The translations under genes were made by a program, and so were the position numbers. Below, in pieces: positions 1-8,101 of a stretch of 50,177 nucleotides of DNA; within the stretch, counting starts at the first letter, position 1, and every line of letters starts with the position of its first letter. The stretch is from Candidatus Symbiothrix sp. (GTDB lineage: Bacteria > Bacteroidota > Bacteroidia > Bacteroidales > Azobacteroidaceae). The DNA is taken from contig JAITNQ010000089.1 of the NCBI GenBank assembly GCA_031290435.1, positions 1-50,177 on the forward strand, read 5' to 3'. Below the pieces are notes generated by a model. That model was not told the origin of the DNA. It saw only the letters and a list, made by a program, of their open reading frames with translations, and made no database searches.

Positions 1-365
1 AGCAGCGAACCGGCAACAATGACGTGAATGTAATTTGCCTCTTCGTAGAAATAGCGCAAAATAGCCACAGCGGGCTTTGAAAACTGAATTTCGTCGATAA
101 AAAGCAGCACATTTTTGTCCGTTTTTTCAATGCCTTTGTAAAAAAAAATGTCCGTAATCGCCTTATGAACATCATTTCCCGTTTCAAAAAGTTGACGCTC
201 AGCCTCATTTTCCAAATTCAGTTCAATAAACACATCATATTCTTTGGCGAATTCACGCACCAAAGTTGTTTTGCCAACTTGCCTTGCACCCCTAAAAATC
301 AATGGTTTGCGATTTTCACTGTCTTTCCAACGCCTTAAATATTCAATAGATTTTCTTTGTATCAT
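1..365 (-). CDS. AAA ATPase, DUF4143-type, partial (N-terminal part only)
   Basis: The minus-strand frame opens with ATG at 365-363 and runs off the left edge, so only about 121 N-terminal residues are visible. They contain a Walker A motif GARQVGKTT preceded by KPLIFR, and a Walker B stretch LLFIDEIQF, followed by a sensor-like AGSLL at the edge. These are the hallmarks of the AAA ATPases that carry a C-terminal DUF4143 domain. The protein is clearly paralogous to the complete gene at 577-1917, with the same motif order and spacing and even similar DNA at the left edge. The biological role of this family is poorly defined and I infer none. A Bacteroidota -7 box and a 33-bp repeat array lie directly upstream. 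Confidence 0.85.
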   Translation of the reverse strand, partial: MIQRKSIEYLRRWKDSENRKPLIFRGARQVGKTTLVREFAKEYDVFIELNLENEAERQLFETGNDVHKAITDIFFYKGIEKTDKNVLLFIDEIQFSKPAVAILRYFYEEANYIHVIVAGSL

Positions 366-386
366 ATCAATCAATATTTGAGGTAG

Positions 387-420
387 CAAAGATAATACTT
401 TCTTTCGACATTGTAACAAA
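387..420 (-). promoter_or_regulatory. Promoter of the partial AAA ATPase gene
   Basis: Read on the minus strand, TATCTTTG at 394-387 matches the Bacteroidota -7 consensus TAnnTTTG exactly. A TTTG at 420-417 lies 22 bp upstream as the -33 element. This -33 element falls inside the first copy of the repeat array at 411-526. Confidence 0.6.
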
Positions 421-526
421 TTGACGGTATATTTTTCGATTTATTGTAATAAACAGATGGTATATTTTTCAAAAATATGTTTCAAACTGACGGTAAAAAT
501 CGCTATTTTTTGTTTCAAAGTGACGG
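411..526 (-). repeat. 33-bp-periodic repeat array upstream of AAA ATPase 1
   Basis: Four copies of a 17-bp motif start at 411, 444, 477 and 510, exactly 33 bp apart. In gene sense they read CCGTCAATTTGTTACAA, CCATCTGTTTATTACAA, CCGTCAGTTTGAAACAT and CCGTCACTTTGAAACAA. The 16-bp spacers are AT-rich and partly alike (AAAAATATA). The copy nearest the gene contains the -33 element. The spacing corresponds to about three helical turns, so the copies would face the same side of the DNA. A regulator-binding array is my inference. Confidence 0.8.
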
Positions 527-576
527 ACAAATGCTTTATTCCATTATTTTTTTCGAATATTATATTTATTCGATAT

Positions 577-1917
577 TCAGGTTATTATACCATTAAGCAC
601 TTTGTCTAAAACGCCAACATAGTAAAACGGCAAATTGATAAGCGAAAATTCTTTGCCTGCCTGCGTTTTGACTTTGTCAATCGAAAATTTGCCCGACCAC
701 ACCCGAACTGCGTAACTGTGCGGACATTCGTCCATAAACAAATGCAACGATTTGAGTTTGGCATTATGCCCCGATTTGACTTCGATGGGCAAAAGTTTTG
801 TGCCATATTGAATTACAAAATCAACCTCTGCCTGTGAGTTTTTGGCGTTTCGCACCCAAAAATTTCGTTTTGCCAAAACCGACTCGTTGGTAGCAAAAAG
901 TTCCTGCGCTACTATGTGTTCGGCAATTTTTCCTTTATACGCCTCGCTAATATCTTGAATTCCAAATAATTTTTGCTGCAAACCCGCAACGTGATTGACC
1001 AAACCCGTGTCCAACCAAAGCAGTTTTGGCGATTTTTTCAGGTCTGGCGACAGCGGCAGAGAAGATTCAACAGTAGGGTATGCCAATTCAAGCACAAACG
1101 ATTTTTCCAATGTGCGAAACGCTTCCGCCACTTCGCGCGACTTATAATTGGAATCGGCAAAACACTCAAACTTAATGCGTTGTCCTGCAAAACGCCAACC
1201 GTTCATCAAAATATGTCGCATCACATTTCGCTCCGTTGGGTTTTGCGCGTATTTTTCAATATCATCTCTGTAACCGCTCAAAAGCGTGTCATACACCTTG
1301 CGAAGCGCTACTAAATCGTGCTTTTCGGCATACAACGCCACTGCTTCGGGCATTCCGCCAACCAGAACAAACTCATTGAAAAGTTTCATTACGCGAGCGT
1401 GAATACTTGCGGGCAAAGCGGCTGACTGTAAAGATTCGAGTATGGCATTTTCGCCCATCGCGCCCAGAAATTCGCAAAACGAACAGGGGCGCAAAGCCAA
1501 ATATTCCACCCGTCCAACAGGAAAAGATATATGGCGGTCAATGAGCGTTTCGAGCAGCGAACCGGCAGCTATAACGTACAAATCAGGCAAATCCTCGTAA
1601 AAATACCGCAACAGTGCAACGGCTTTGGGTGAAAACTGTATCTCGTCAATAAACAGCAAAATGCGCCCTTGTTTGCGTGGTTTATTTTTCAACAGATAAA
1701 TTGCCGTCAGCACATCTTCTGCCGAATCATTTTCGTCAAAAACGGTTCTTTCTGCTTTGCGTTCGAGGTTCAAATGCAGGAAAGTATCAAATTCTTCTGC
1801 GAATTTTTCTACAATAGTCGTTTTGCCAACCTGCCTTGCACCACGTATGATTAGCGGTTTTCGGCGCGGGTTTGCAGCCCAATCTCGCAACAAAAAAACA
1901 AAATTTCTGTAAAACAT
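577..1917 (-). CDS. AAA ATPase with C-terminal DUF4143 domain
   Basis: This 446-residue protein has a Walker A motif GARQVGKTT at residues 26-34, a Walker B motif ILLFIDEIQF near residue 90 and the AGSLLE sensor region that follows. The C-terminal third is the DUF4143 region, with EVDFVI and PIEVKSG near residues 368-385, a pattern resembling the PD-(D/E)xK nuclease fold. Length and motif order are normal for the family, which is abundant and often multicopy in Bacteroidota and whose function is not well established. It is a tandem paralogue of the partial gene at the left edge and has its own promoter and its own repeat array. The start ATG sits about 23 bp downstream of a perfect -7 box, which supports the chosen start. 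Confidence 0.9.
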   Translation of the reverse strand: MFYRNFVFLLRDWAANPRRKPLIIRGARQVGKTTIVEKFAEEFDTFLHLNLERKAERTVFDENDSAEDVLTAIYLLKNKPRKQGRILLFIDEIQFSPKAVALLRYFYEDLPDLYVIAAGSLLETLIDRHISFPVGRVEYLALRPCSFCEFLGAMGENAILESLQSAALPASIHARVMKLFNEFVLVGGMPEAVALYAEKHDLVALRKVYDTLLSGYRDDIEKYAQNPTERNVMRHILMNGWRFAGQRIKFECFADSNYKSREVAEAFRTLEKSFVLELAYPTVESSLPLSPDLKKSPKLLWLDTGLVNHVAGLQQKLFGIQDISEAYKGKIAEHIVAQELFATNESVLAKRNFWVRNAKNSQAEVDFVIQYGTKLLPIEVKSGHNAKLKSLHLFMDECPHSYAVRVWSGKFSIDKVKTQAGKEFSLINLPFYYVGVLDKVLNGIIT

Positions 1918-1940
1918 AGTATTTTCAATTAATTACGCTG

Positions 1941-1972
1941 CAAAGTTATAACTAATTTGTAATAAAACCAAA
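1941..1972 (-). promoter_or_regulatory. Promoter of AAA ATPase 2
   Basis: On the minus strand a -33 TTTG at 1972-1969 is followed after 20 bp by TAACTTTG at 1948-1941, a perfect match to the Bacteroidota -7 box. The -33 element is embedded in the gene-proximal copy of the repeat array at 1957-2041, the same layout as at the paralogous gene. Confidence 0.65.
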
Positions 1973-2041
1973 TATAAAATCACTTTTTTTGTTACATTTC
2001 TAAAGTGAAAATCGGGAAATTTTGTAACATTTCCAAAGTGA
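1957..2041 (-). repeat. 33-bp-periodic repeat array upstream of AAA ATPase 2
   Basis: Three 20-bp copies start at 1957, 1989 and 2022 (period 32-33 bp). In gene sense they read TATATTTGGTTTTATTACAA, TCACTTTAGAAATGTAACAA and TCACTTTGGAAATGTTACAA. The core TCAcTTTG...TTACAA is shared with the array of the first ATPase gene, but here six extra bases separate the two halves. Confidence 0.7.
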
Positions 2042-2116
2042 TTTTTTTCATGTAAACCAAAATGTCAAAGAAATCTTTTTCGTTTTTATTTTTTAATTAA
2101 TTCAATTCTTTTTTCT

Positions 2117-2356
2117 CTACTCCTTGATATTCAGGATTTTCAGCCTGCGAAGCAGGCTACTTACTATCGTTGCTACATTCTTCAAATTCAAAATACTACT
2201 TTTCATTTTTCCTATTTCATTATTTGATATACATTGCTGATTTTTTGCCCATAGGGCATTCATACCAATAGAAAATAGTGTTCGTTCTGCCAACAAACCT
2301 CGCAGAGGTTTCACGTGAGCAATTGGATAGGAGTTATAATTTTTCATAAACCGCAA
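2117..2356 (-). repeat. Hairpin-rich intergenic element (spurious 79-aa frame)
   Basis: A 79-codon frame exists here, but three perfect short palindromes point to a non-coding element: AGCCTGC/GCAGGCT with loop GAA at 2142-2158, TGCCC/GGGCA with loop ATA at 2246-2258, and AAACCTC/GAGGTTT with loop GCA at 2295-2311. The frame contains phrases such as KPLRGLLAERTLFSIGMNAL that I recall from many short hypothetical proteins in Bacteroidota, which is what a dispersed repeat misread as coding would give. The frame also overlaps the 3' end of ispG by 23 bp. I see no transposase or terminal repeats, so mobility is only a guess. Confidence 0.55.
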
Positions 2357-4148
2357 TCAGCCTGAGCAGTTCCTCCACAGCTTCCGATTCGGGGATATTT
2401 TTCTTTATACATTGCTTACCTTTGTAGAGACTGATTTTACCCATTCCTGCGCCGACATATCCGTAGTCGGCATCCGCCATCTCGCCCGGACCGTTCACGA
2501 TGCAACCCATGACGCCGATTTTAAATCCTTTCAAATGACTTGTCGCCGCTTTTATTTTTTTCAAAGTCGATTGCAGGTCAAACAGGGTGCGTCCGCAACT
2601 CGGACAGGAAATATATTCCGTTTTACTGATGCGCCGACCGGTTGCCTGAAGAATACCAAAACTACAGGAATCAATGGCTTTTGTGTCAATTGATTGTCCT
2701 TCGTTTTGAAGGAAAATGCCATCGGATAGACGGTCTAAAAAGAAAGCGCCGCAATCGGTAGCCGCTTTGATTTGAAAACTTTCCAAATTTTTTTCCGCAT
2801 AAATTTGCCGGACAATGACCGGATTTTTTACGCCTTTCGCCCTCAGGCTGCAAAGTAAAAATTGCTGGTCGTATGGCCGCTTGGATGGTTCGCCTGTCAA
2901 CAAGAGGATGGTTTGCGGCCTTTGCTTCAGCGCTTCAATGAAGTCGGCGTCCAAGCAGGTCTCGTCCAAACAGAGAAATTGCATCCCGGAATTGTCGGCC
3001 AAACAAGCCTCTTTTTCCGTTGCAAGAAATAGCGGAATTTCATTTTTTTTCGATGAAAACGCAGAAAAATCTACAATCACCAACTGGTTTTCAGGGTATT
3101 TTAATGAAGTATTGGTTCCAAGATACAGAAAATCAGGCTTCAATTCCGGAGAAATTTCACAGTTTGTCGCCCGGGAATAGTCGGAGATAACGACAGGAAG
3201 TTGAAACAGCCGGTTATCAGCGGATTGAAGCGGATAGCAAGTCGAAGTTGCCGGAACGAAATCATGGGCCTGTGCTTTTTCTCCGATGTAATCCAGCAAT
3301 TTTTTTGCCACAGGAATCTCTGCTTCAGGGTCTTCGCTCAGCGAAACACGAATCGTATCTCCAATGCCTTCCAGTAATAAAGTTCCGATGCCTACGGCCG
3401 ATTTTATTCTTCCGTCTTCTCCGTCGCCGGCTTCCGTAACGCCTAAATGTAAGGGAAATGCCATTCCTTCCGATTCCATCCGTTCGACCATCAGGCGAAC
3501 GGTTTGCACCATCACCAAAGTATTGGAAGCCTTGATGGAAATCACCACATCGGCGAAATTTTCGCTGACGCAAATCCGTAAAAATTCCAGACAGGATTCA
3601 ACCATGCCTTCCGGCGTATCGCCATAGCGGCTCATAATCCTGTCCGACAAGGAACCATGGTTTACGCCAATGCGGATAGCCGTATGGTGTTCCTTGCAAA
3701 TATGCAGGAAAGGAACCAAACGTTCCCGGATTTTCGCTATTTCCCGCTTGTATTCCGCTTCGGAATATTCGAGCGCTTTGAAAGTTTTGACAGGATCGGC
3801 GAAATTTCCCGGATTAATCCGTACCTTTTCAACAATTCCGGCTGCCGTATAAGCGGCCTGCGGATTGAAGTGTATATCAGCCACCAAAGGTGTTTGATAG
3901 CCTGAGCCACGCAGTCCACTTTTAATATTCCGGAGGTTTTCAGCCTCTCGTACACCTTGAGCGGTCAGGCGGACATATTCTCCTCCGGCTTCGATAATGC
4001 GGATGCATTGCGCAATACTTGCCTCCGTATCAAGGGTGGAGGTATTGGTCATGGACTGTACCCGGATGGGGTTTTCGCCTCCCATCGGGGTACCTCCAAT
4101 ATGAACGACCGAGGATTTTCTCCTGCTATAGTGAAAAAGATATGGCAC
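2334..4148 (-). CDS. ispG: 4-hydroxy-3-methylbut-2-en-1-yl diphosphate synthase (IspG/GcpE), long form
   Basis: IspG makes HMBPP from methylerythritol cyclodiphosphate in the MEP isoprenoid pathway, using a [4Fe-4S] cluster. The N-terminal TIM-barrel half is recognisable (IRVQSMTNTSTLDTEAS, VADIHFNP, RIGVNHGSLS). The C-terminal reductase-like half carries the cluster cysteines in SCPSCGRTLFDL and GCIVNGPGE near residues 510-560. At 604 residues it is the long form with an extra central domain (roughly residues 300-480), as I recall for Bacteroidota, Chlamydiae and plants. Translation starts at GTG at 4148-4146. It shares one base with the purE stop (TAGTG), so the two genes are translationally coupled. 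Confidence 0.95.
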   Translation of the reverse strand: MPYLFHYSRRKSSVVHIGGTPMGGENPIRVQSMTNTSTLDTEASIAQCIRIIEAGGEYVRLTAQGVREAENLRNIKSGLRGSGYQTPLVADIHFNPQAAYTAAGIVEKVRINPGNFADPVKTFKALEYSEAEYKREIAKIRERLVPFLHICKEHHTAIRIGVNHGSLSDRIMSRYGDTPEGMVESCLEFLRICVSENFADVVISIKASNTLVMVQTVRLMVERMESEGMAFPLHLGVTEAGDGEDGRIKSAVGIGTLLLEGIGDTIRVSLSEDPEAEIPVAKKLLDYIGEKAQAHDFVPATSTCYPLQSADNRLFQLPVVISDYSRATNCEISPELKPDFLYLGTNTSLKYPENQLVIVDFSAFSSKKNEIPLFLATEKEACLADNSGMQFLCLDETCLDADFIEALKQRPQTILLLTGEPSKRPYDQQFLLCSLRAKGVKNPVIVRQIYAEKNLESFQIKAATDCGAFFLDRLSDGIFLQNEGQSIDTKAIDSCSFGILQATGRRISKTEYISCPSCGRTLFDLQSTLKKIKAATSHLKGFKIGVMGCIVNGPGEMADADYGYVGAGMGKISLYKGKQCIKKNIPESEAVEELLRLIAVYEKL

Positions 4149-4654
4149 TAATTGGTCTTGAATTTGTATTTTACAGTTGATAAATCCACGTTGGCTTTGA
4201 CGATTTTTTGTTTTAATGCTTCCTTGTAGTCAATCAACTTTTCTTGCAAGGCTTCGTCTTTCACCGACAAAATCTGAGCGGCTAAAATGGCCGCATTCAT
4301 CGAGGCATTGATGCCGACAGTCGCCACCGGAATACCCGGAGGCATCTGCACAATCGCCAAGAGCGCATCCAAGCCTTCGAGGCTTGAATTAATCGGCACG
4401 CCGATCACCGGAAGGCTTGTCATAGCAGCAATAACTCCCGGAAGGTGGGCGGCCATCCCTGCTGCGGCCACAATCACTTCTACTCCTCGTGATTTTGCGT
4501 TTTTTGCAAAATTTTCCACTTCGGCAGGCGTACGATGGGCCGACAAAGCGAGCATTTCGAAAGGAATTTCGAAGTCGTCTAAAATTTTAGCCGCTTTTTC
4601 CATGATGGGCAGGTCGGAAGTACTGCCCATGATAATGCTTATCTTCGGATTCAT
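4148..4654 (-). CDS. purE: N5-carboxyaminoimidazole ribonucleotide mutase (PurE class I)
   Basis: PurE converts N5-CAIR to CAIR in purine biosynthesis. The 168-residue protein has the diagnostic MGSTSDLPIM loop near the N-terminus, SAHRTP, AGMAAHLPG and SLEGLDALLAIVQMPPG, all conserved around the active site of class I PurE. Length is typical. It begins directly after the gcvH stop codon (TAAATG) and its own stop overlaps the ispG start by one base. I see no purK next to it; the partner would have to lie elsewhere. Confidence 0.95.
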   Translation of the reverse strand: MNPKISIIMGSTSDLPIMEKAAKILDDFEIPFEMLALSAHRTPAEVENFAKNAKSRGVEVIVAAAGMAAHLPGVIAAMTSLPVIGVPINSSLEGLDALLAIVQMPPGIPVATVGINASMNAAILAAQILSVKDEALQEKLIDYKEALKQKIVKANVDLSTVKYKFKTN

Positions 4655-5035
4655 TTATTTTCCAATAAATGCCCGGTATCCGTCTGCATCCAACAGTTTG
4701 TCTAATTCCGAAGCTTTGGATACGGAAATTTTGACTATCCAACCTTGCCCATAAGCATCGGAATTTGCCAATTCGGGCTGGTCTTCTAAGTCAGGATTCA
4801 CTTCCAACACTTCTCCACTTATGGGCATCAACAGGTCAGAAACGGTTTTTACCGCTTCAATCGAACCGAAGGCTTCACCTTGTCTGATGGTTTCACCTTC
4901 GCTTGTTACGTCCACAAAAACGATTTCACCCAATTCACTCTGGGCGTAATCCGTGATTCCGACATAAGCTTCGTTTCCTTCCACACGAATCCATTCGTGG
5001 TCGTTTGTGTACTTTAATTCTTTAGGAAAATTCAT
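4655..5035 (-). CDS. gcvH: Glycine cleavage system H protein
   Basis: The H protein shuttles the aminomethyl group on a lipoyl arm between the P, T and L proteins of the glycine cleavage system. The 126-residue product has the full H-protein pattern, including [12 protein letters not shown] near the N-terminus and the lipoylation site [11 protein letters not shown] with the acceptor Lys63. Length is standard. gcvP and gcvT are not nearby. It sits 49 bp downstream of rpoN on the same strand and is fused head to tail with purE (stop and start adjacent), so the expression unit is probably rpoN-gcvH-purE-ispG. Confidence 0.95.
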   Translation of the reverse strand: MNFPKELKYTNDHEWIRVEGNEAYVGITDYAQSELGEIVFVDVTSEGETIRQGEAFGSIEAVKTVSDLLMPISGEVLEVNPDLEDQPELANSDAYGQGWIVKISVSKASELDKLLDADGYRAFIGK

Positions 5036-5084
5036 ACAATTTACTCTTTAATTAATTATTATTGGTTTATATAATGCGCATAGC

Positions 5085-6548
5085 TCAAATTTCCTTTCTC
5101 AACCGGGCAACCGGCACATTCAATTGTTCCCTGTATTTCGAAATGGTTCTCCGGGCTACCTCGTATCCTTTGTTTTTCAGCTCCTTCATCAGCAAATCGT
5201 CGGTCAAAGGTTTGGATTTGTCTTCATCGTCGATACACTTTTTCAGGATGGCTTTTATTTCACGGGTGGAGATTTCCTCCCCTTCATCGTTTGTCATTGA
5301 TTCCGAAAAAAAGTATTTCAAGGAATAAACGCCAAAATTAGTCTGGACATATTTACTGTTGCTCACCCTCGAAACCGTAGAGATATCGTATCCGCATAAT
5401 TCGGATACATCTTTCAGTATCATGGGTTTCAAATCGGACTCTTCTCCGGAAAAGAAGAAATCATGTTGAATTTCGATAATGGCCGACATGGTTTTTCGCA
5501 AAGTGATACTTCTTTGTTTGATCGCATCAATAAACCATTTGGCTGAATCTAATTTCTGCTTGACAAAGTTGACGGCTTCTTTTTGTCCGGAACTTTGCTT
5601 CTTTTTCGGATTAGAATATTCGTTGAACATTTCTCCATATTCCCGGTTTACTCTTAATTCGGGAATATTTTGTTCTTGCATACTGAAAACCAATTCGCCA
5701 TTGACAACATCCACGAAAAAATCGGGGGTGATTTGCGCCATTTTGGTTTCCATATTGCTTTCCCATGCGTTTCCGGGGCGAGGATTCAGCAGGGTTATTT
5801 CTTTGATACTGTCTTTCAGTTCTTCCTCGTTCAAGTTTAAATTTTTAAGAATTTTCTCGTATTGCTTTTTAGAAACGGCATCGAAATAATTTTCCAAGAT
5901 TTGAATAGCATTGTTCCGCGCATGTGTTTTTTCTTTCCTTTTCAACTGCACCAGCAAGCATTGTTGCAAATCGGTAGCGCCTATTCCCGGAGGGTCCATT
6001 TCCCAGATAAGGCTCAGAACCTCTCGGATACGGATAATCGAAACTTCTATCCCATATTGAAAGGCCAGATCATCAGAAATGGCATCCAATTCCCGGCGGA
6101 TATACCCGTCTTCATCAATATTCCCGATAAGATACTCTCCAATGGTACGGAATTGCTCATCCGGCAGATTTTTCAAATGAAACTGTTCCAACAGGTATTC
6201 TTGAAAAGATTCGTTTTCGGAATAGGGAATATCTTCTCTCACATTTTTTTCGGAATAGTAGTTCTGCGGAAGATTGTAATCGGGAATATCTTCTTCGGTG
6301 CGATAGTCGCCCAAAGACAAGTCTTCTTGTGAAATATCTCCTTCATCCGATTCGAAATCCTCGGCAATACCATCCTCTCCCGTTTCGGAAGGCGATTCAG
6401 TCATCTCTTCCAAAGCAGGATTCTCTTCTAACTCCTGATTTATTCTCTCTTCTATTTCAATACCCGTAAGTTCCAACAGTTTAACTTGTTGAATTTGCAA
6501 AGGAGAAAGTTTTTGCTGCTGTTTTTGCGTTAATTGTTGCCTAATCAT
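5085..6548 (-). CDS. rpoN: RNA polymerase sigma-54 factor
   Basis: Sigma-54 directs RNA polymerase to -24/-12 promoters and needs an AAA+ activator. The glutamine- and leucine-rich region I (QLTQKQQQKLSPLQIQQVKL) is at the N-terminus, followed by an acidic region II (about residues 50-110), the core-binding region, and the HTH region. The invariant RpoN box appears as ARRTISKYREQLNVP close to the C-terminus. The length, 487 residues, is usual for the phylum. A perfect -7 box with a -33 TTTG lies 33-64 bp upstream of the ATG. No enhancer-binding protein is encoded in the window, so its regulon cannot be inferred here. Confidence 0.95.
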   Translation of the reverse strand: MIRQQLTQKQQQKLSPLQIQQVKLLELTGIEIEERINQELEENPALEEMTESPSETGEDGIAEDFESDEGDISQEDLSLGDYRTEEDIPDYNLPQNYYSEKNVREDIPYSENESFQEYLLEQFHLKNLPDEQFRTIGEYLIGNIDEDGYIRRELDAISDDLAFQYGIEVSIIRIREVLSLIWEMDPPGIGATDLQQCLLVQLKRKEKTHARNNAIQILENYFDAVSKKQYEKILKNLNLNEEELKDSIKEITLLNPRPGNAWESNMETKMAQITPDFFVDVVNGELVFSMQEQNIPELRVNREYGEMFNEYSNPKKKQSSGQKEAVNFVKQKLDSAKWFIDAIKQRSITLRKTMSAIIEIQHDFFFSGEESDLKPMILKDVSELCGYDISTVSRVSNSKYVQTNFGVYSLKYFFSESMTNDEGEEISTREIKAILKKCIDDEDKSKPLTDDLLMKELKNKGYEVARRTISKYREQLNVPVARLRKEI

Positions 6549-6580
6549 TTGAAGCCGTCAATTACTTTTAAAAAACAGTA

Positions 6581-6612
6581 CAAATATAAGATTTTACAAG
6601 CGTCAACCCAAA
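6581..6612 (-). promoter_or_regulatory. Promoter of rpoN
   Basis: On the minus strand, TTTG at 6612-6609, a 20-bp spacer and TATATTTG at 6588-6581 match the Bacteroidota -33/-7 promoter. The -7 box lies about 32 bp before the rpoN ATG. Confidence 0.65.
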
Positions 6613-6635
6613 TATTTTACGTTTTTTTACAAATT

Positions 6636-7997
6636 TTACGGCACAAGATGCTCCAAAACATTGACTGTTTTAGCAATATCCGCATCACTCAATTGGTAGT
6701 TCTTCATGTTTCCGCTGAGATACTGGTCGTAAGCGCTCATATCAATAAGGCCATGACCGGAAAGATTAAACAAAATGGTTTTTTGTTTGCCCTCTTCCTT
6801 GGCTTTTTTTGCTGCACGGATAGCAGAAGCAATTGCATGTGTTGATTCGGGCGCCGGAATGGTTCCTTCCGTCTTTGCGAACAATTGCCCGGCTTCGAAG
6901 GATTCTATCTGAGGAATATCTTCCACATCAACGAAATTGTCTTTTCGTAACTGGCTGACAATCGTACCTGCACCGTGATAACGCAATCCGCCGGCATGGA
7001 TATCGGCCGGTTGAAAATCGTGTCCCAAAGTATACATGGGAAGCAAGGGGGTCAAACCGACTGTGTCCCCGAAATCATATTCGAATTTTCCGCGGCTCAG
7101 TTTAGGACAACTGGCCGGTTCGGCTGCAATAATCTGTATCTCTTTCCCTGCAACCAATTTGTGACGCAGGAAGGGAAAACTGATTCCGGAAAAATTGGAA
7201 CCGCCTCCGAAACAACCGATTACCACATCCGGAAACTCGCCTGTCATTTCCATTTGTTTTTCGGCTTCCAAACCAATAACCGTTTGGTGGAGAATTACAT
7301 GGTTTAATACGGAACCCAAAGTGTATCGGATTTCCGGATCAGAGACCGATTTTTCAACCGCTTCCGAAATGGCTATTCCCAAACTTCCGGAGTTACCGGG
7401 ATCCCGTGCAAGAATTTTCCTGCCCGATTCTGTCCTGTCGCTGGGTGAAGCATAAACATCGGCGCCCCAAGTCTGCATCATGCTGCGGCGATAAGGTTTC
7501 TGGTTGTAGCTCACTTTGACCATATATACTTCCAAATCCAAGCCGAATACGCTACAAGCAAAAGCCAAAGCGGCGCCCCATTGGCCGGCTCCGGTTTCGG
7601 TAGTGAGCTTTTTAATCCCCTGTTTTTTATTGTAATAGGCCTGTGGCAAAGCCGAATTCAATTTATGTGAACCGACAGGGCTTATCCCTTCATTCTTGAA
7701 ATAGATATGCGCAGGCGTATCCAAGGCTTTTTCCAAGCCGGTTGCCCGTACCAAAGGCGTAGGGCGCCAGATTTTGTACAAATCGCGCACTTCTTCGGGA
7801 ATTTCTATCCACCTGTCTTGAGATAATTCCTGCTTGATTAATTCGGTGGCAAAAATCGGTTCCAGATCCTCCGGATTCAAGGCTTGTTTCGTTCCCGGAT
7901 GAAGAGGGGGCAAGGGTTTGTTTACCATGTCCGCCACAATGTTATACCACGCAGTTGGAATGTCGTTTTCACTTAATAAATACTTTTTTGTTGCCAT
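6636..7997 (-). CDS. trpB: Tryptophan synthase beta chain, TrpB2 type
   Basis: This is a PLP enzyme that condenses indole (or a related acceptor) with serine. The 453-residue product is longer than classical TrpB and has TrpB2 features: YLLSENDIPTAWYN at the start, the PLP lysine in GSHKLNSALPQAYY near residue 110, and the phosphate-binding GGGSNFSG. A frame extension to 8030 exists, but TrpB2 proteins begin close to the KYLL motif, so I chose the ATG at 7997-7995. No trpA or other trp gene is adjacent, which fits TrpB2 acting as a stand-alone indole-salvage enzyme; that role is inference. It is divergent from polA. Confidence 0.9.
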   Translation of the reverse strand: MATKKYLLSENDIPTAWYNIVADMVNKPLPPLHPGTKQALNPEDLEPIFATELIKQELSQDRWIEIPEEVRDLYKIWRPTPLVRATGLEKALDTPAHIYFKNEGISPVGSHKLNSALPQAYYNKKQGIKKLTTETGAGQWGAALAFACSVFGLDLEVYMVKVSYNQKPYRRSMMQTWGADVYASPSDRTESGRKILARDPGNSGSLGIAISEAVEKSVSDPEIRYTLGSVLNHVILHQTVIGLEAEKQMEMTGEFPDVVIGCFGGGSNFSGISFPFLRHKLVAGKEIQIIAAEPASCPKLSRGKFEYDFGDTVGLTPLLPMYTLGHDFQPADIHAGGLRYHGAGTIVSQLRKDNFVDVEDIPQIESFEAGQLFAKTEGTIPAPESTHAIASAIRAAKKAKEEGKQKTILFNLSGHGLIDMSAYDQYLSGNMKNYQLSDADIAKTVNVLEHLVP

Positions 7998-8067
7998 GTT
8001 ATTTGTTATGTTAAATAAAATTTTCCACAAAGTAAGCCAAAATATTTTTCATTTCCTATACTTTCCG

Positions 8068-8075
8068 TATCTTTA
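8068..8075 (+). promoter_or_regulatory. Probable -7 box of polA
   Basis: TATCTTTA matches seven of eight positions of the TAnnTTTG consensus and lies 26 bp before the polA ATG. No convincing -33 element is visible, so the call is tentative. Confidence 0.4.
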
Positions 8076-8101
8076 CCGTTCAAATAAAGTATTATATACA
8101 G

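Noticed and set aside
411-526. Possible CRISPR array
   Set aside because: Repeats are degenerate 17-mers with 16-bp AT-rich spacers that resemble one another, there are only four units, no cas gene is present, and the array overlaps a promoter.
421-609. 62-codon plus-strand frame
   Set aside because: It is made from the repeat array and AT-rich DNA and overlaps the end of the ATPase gene; no protein-like features.
2310-2325. Second CACGTG with a parS-like left half
   Set aside because: Only about 12 of 16 positions match the parS consensus, the right half is poor, and it belongs to the hairpin element.
3325-3955. Several 60-90 codon frames opposite or out of phase with ispG
   Set aside because: They are shadows of the ispG coding pattern, with no independent start signals or recognisable domains.
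7998-8030. N-terminal extension of TrpB2 (MWKILFNITNN)
   Set aside because: Family members start near KYLL and no conserved features lie in the extension.
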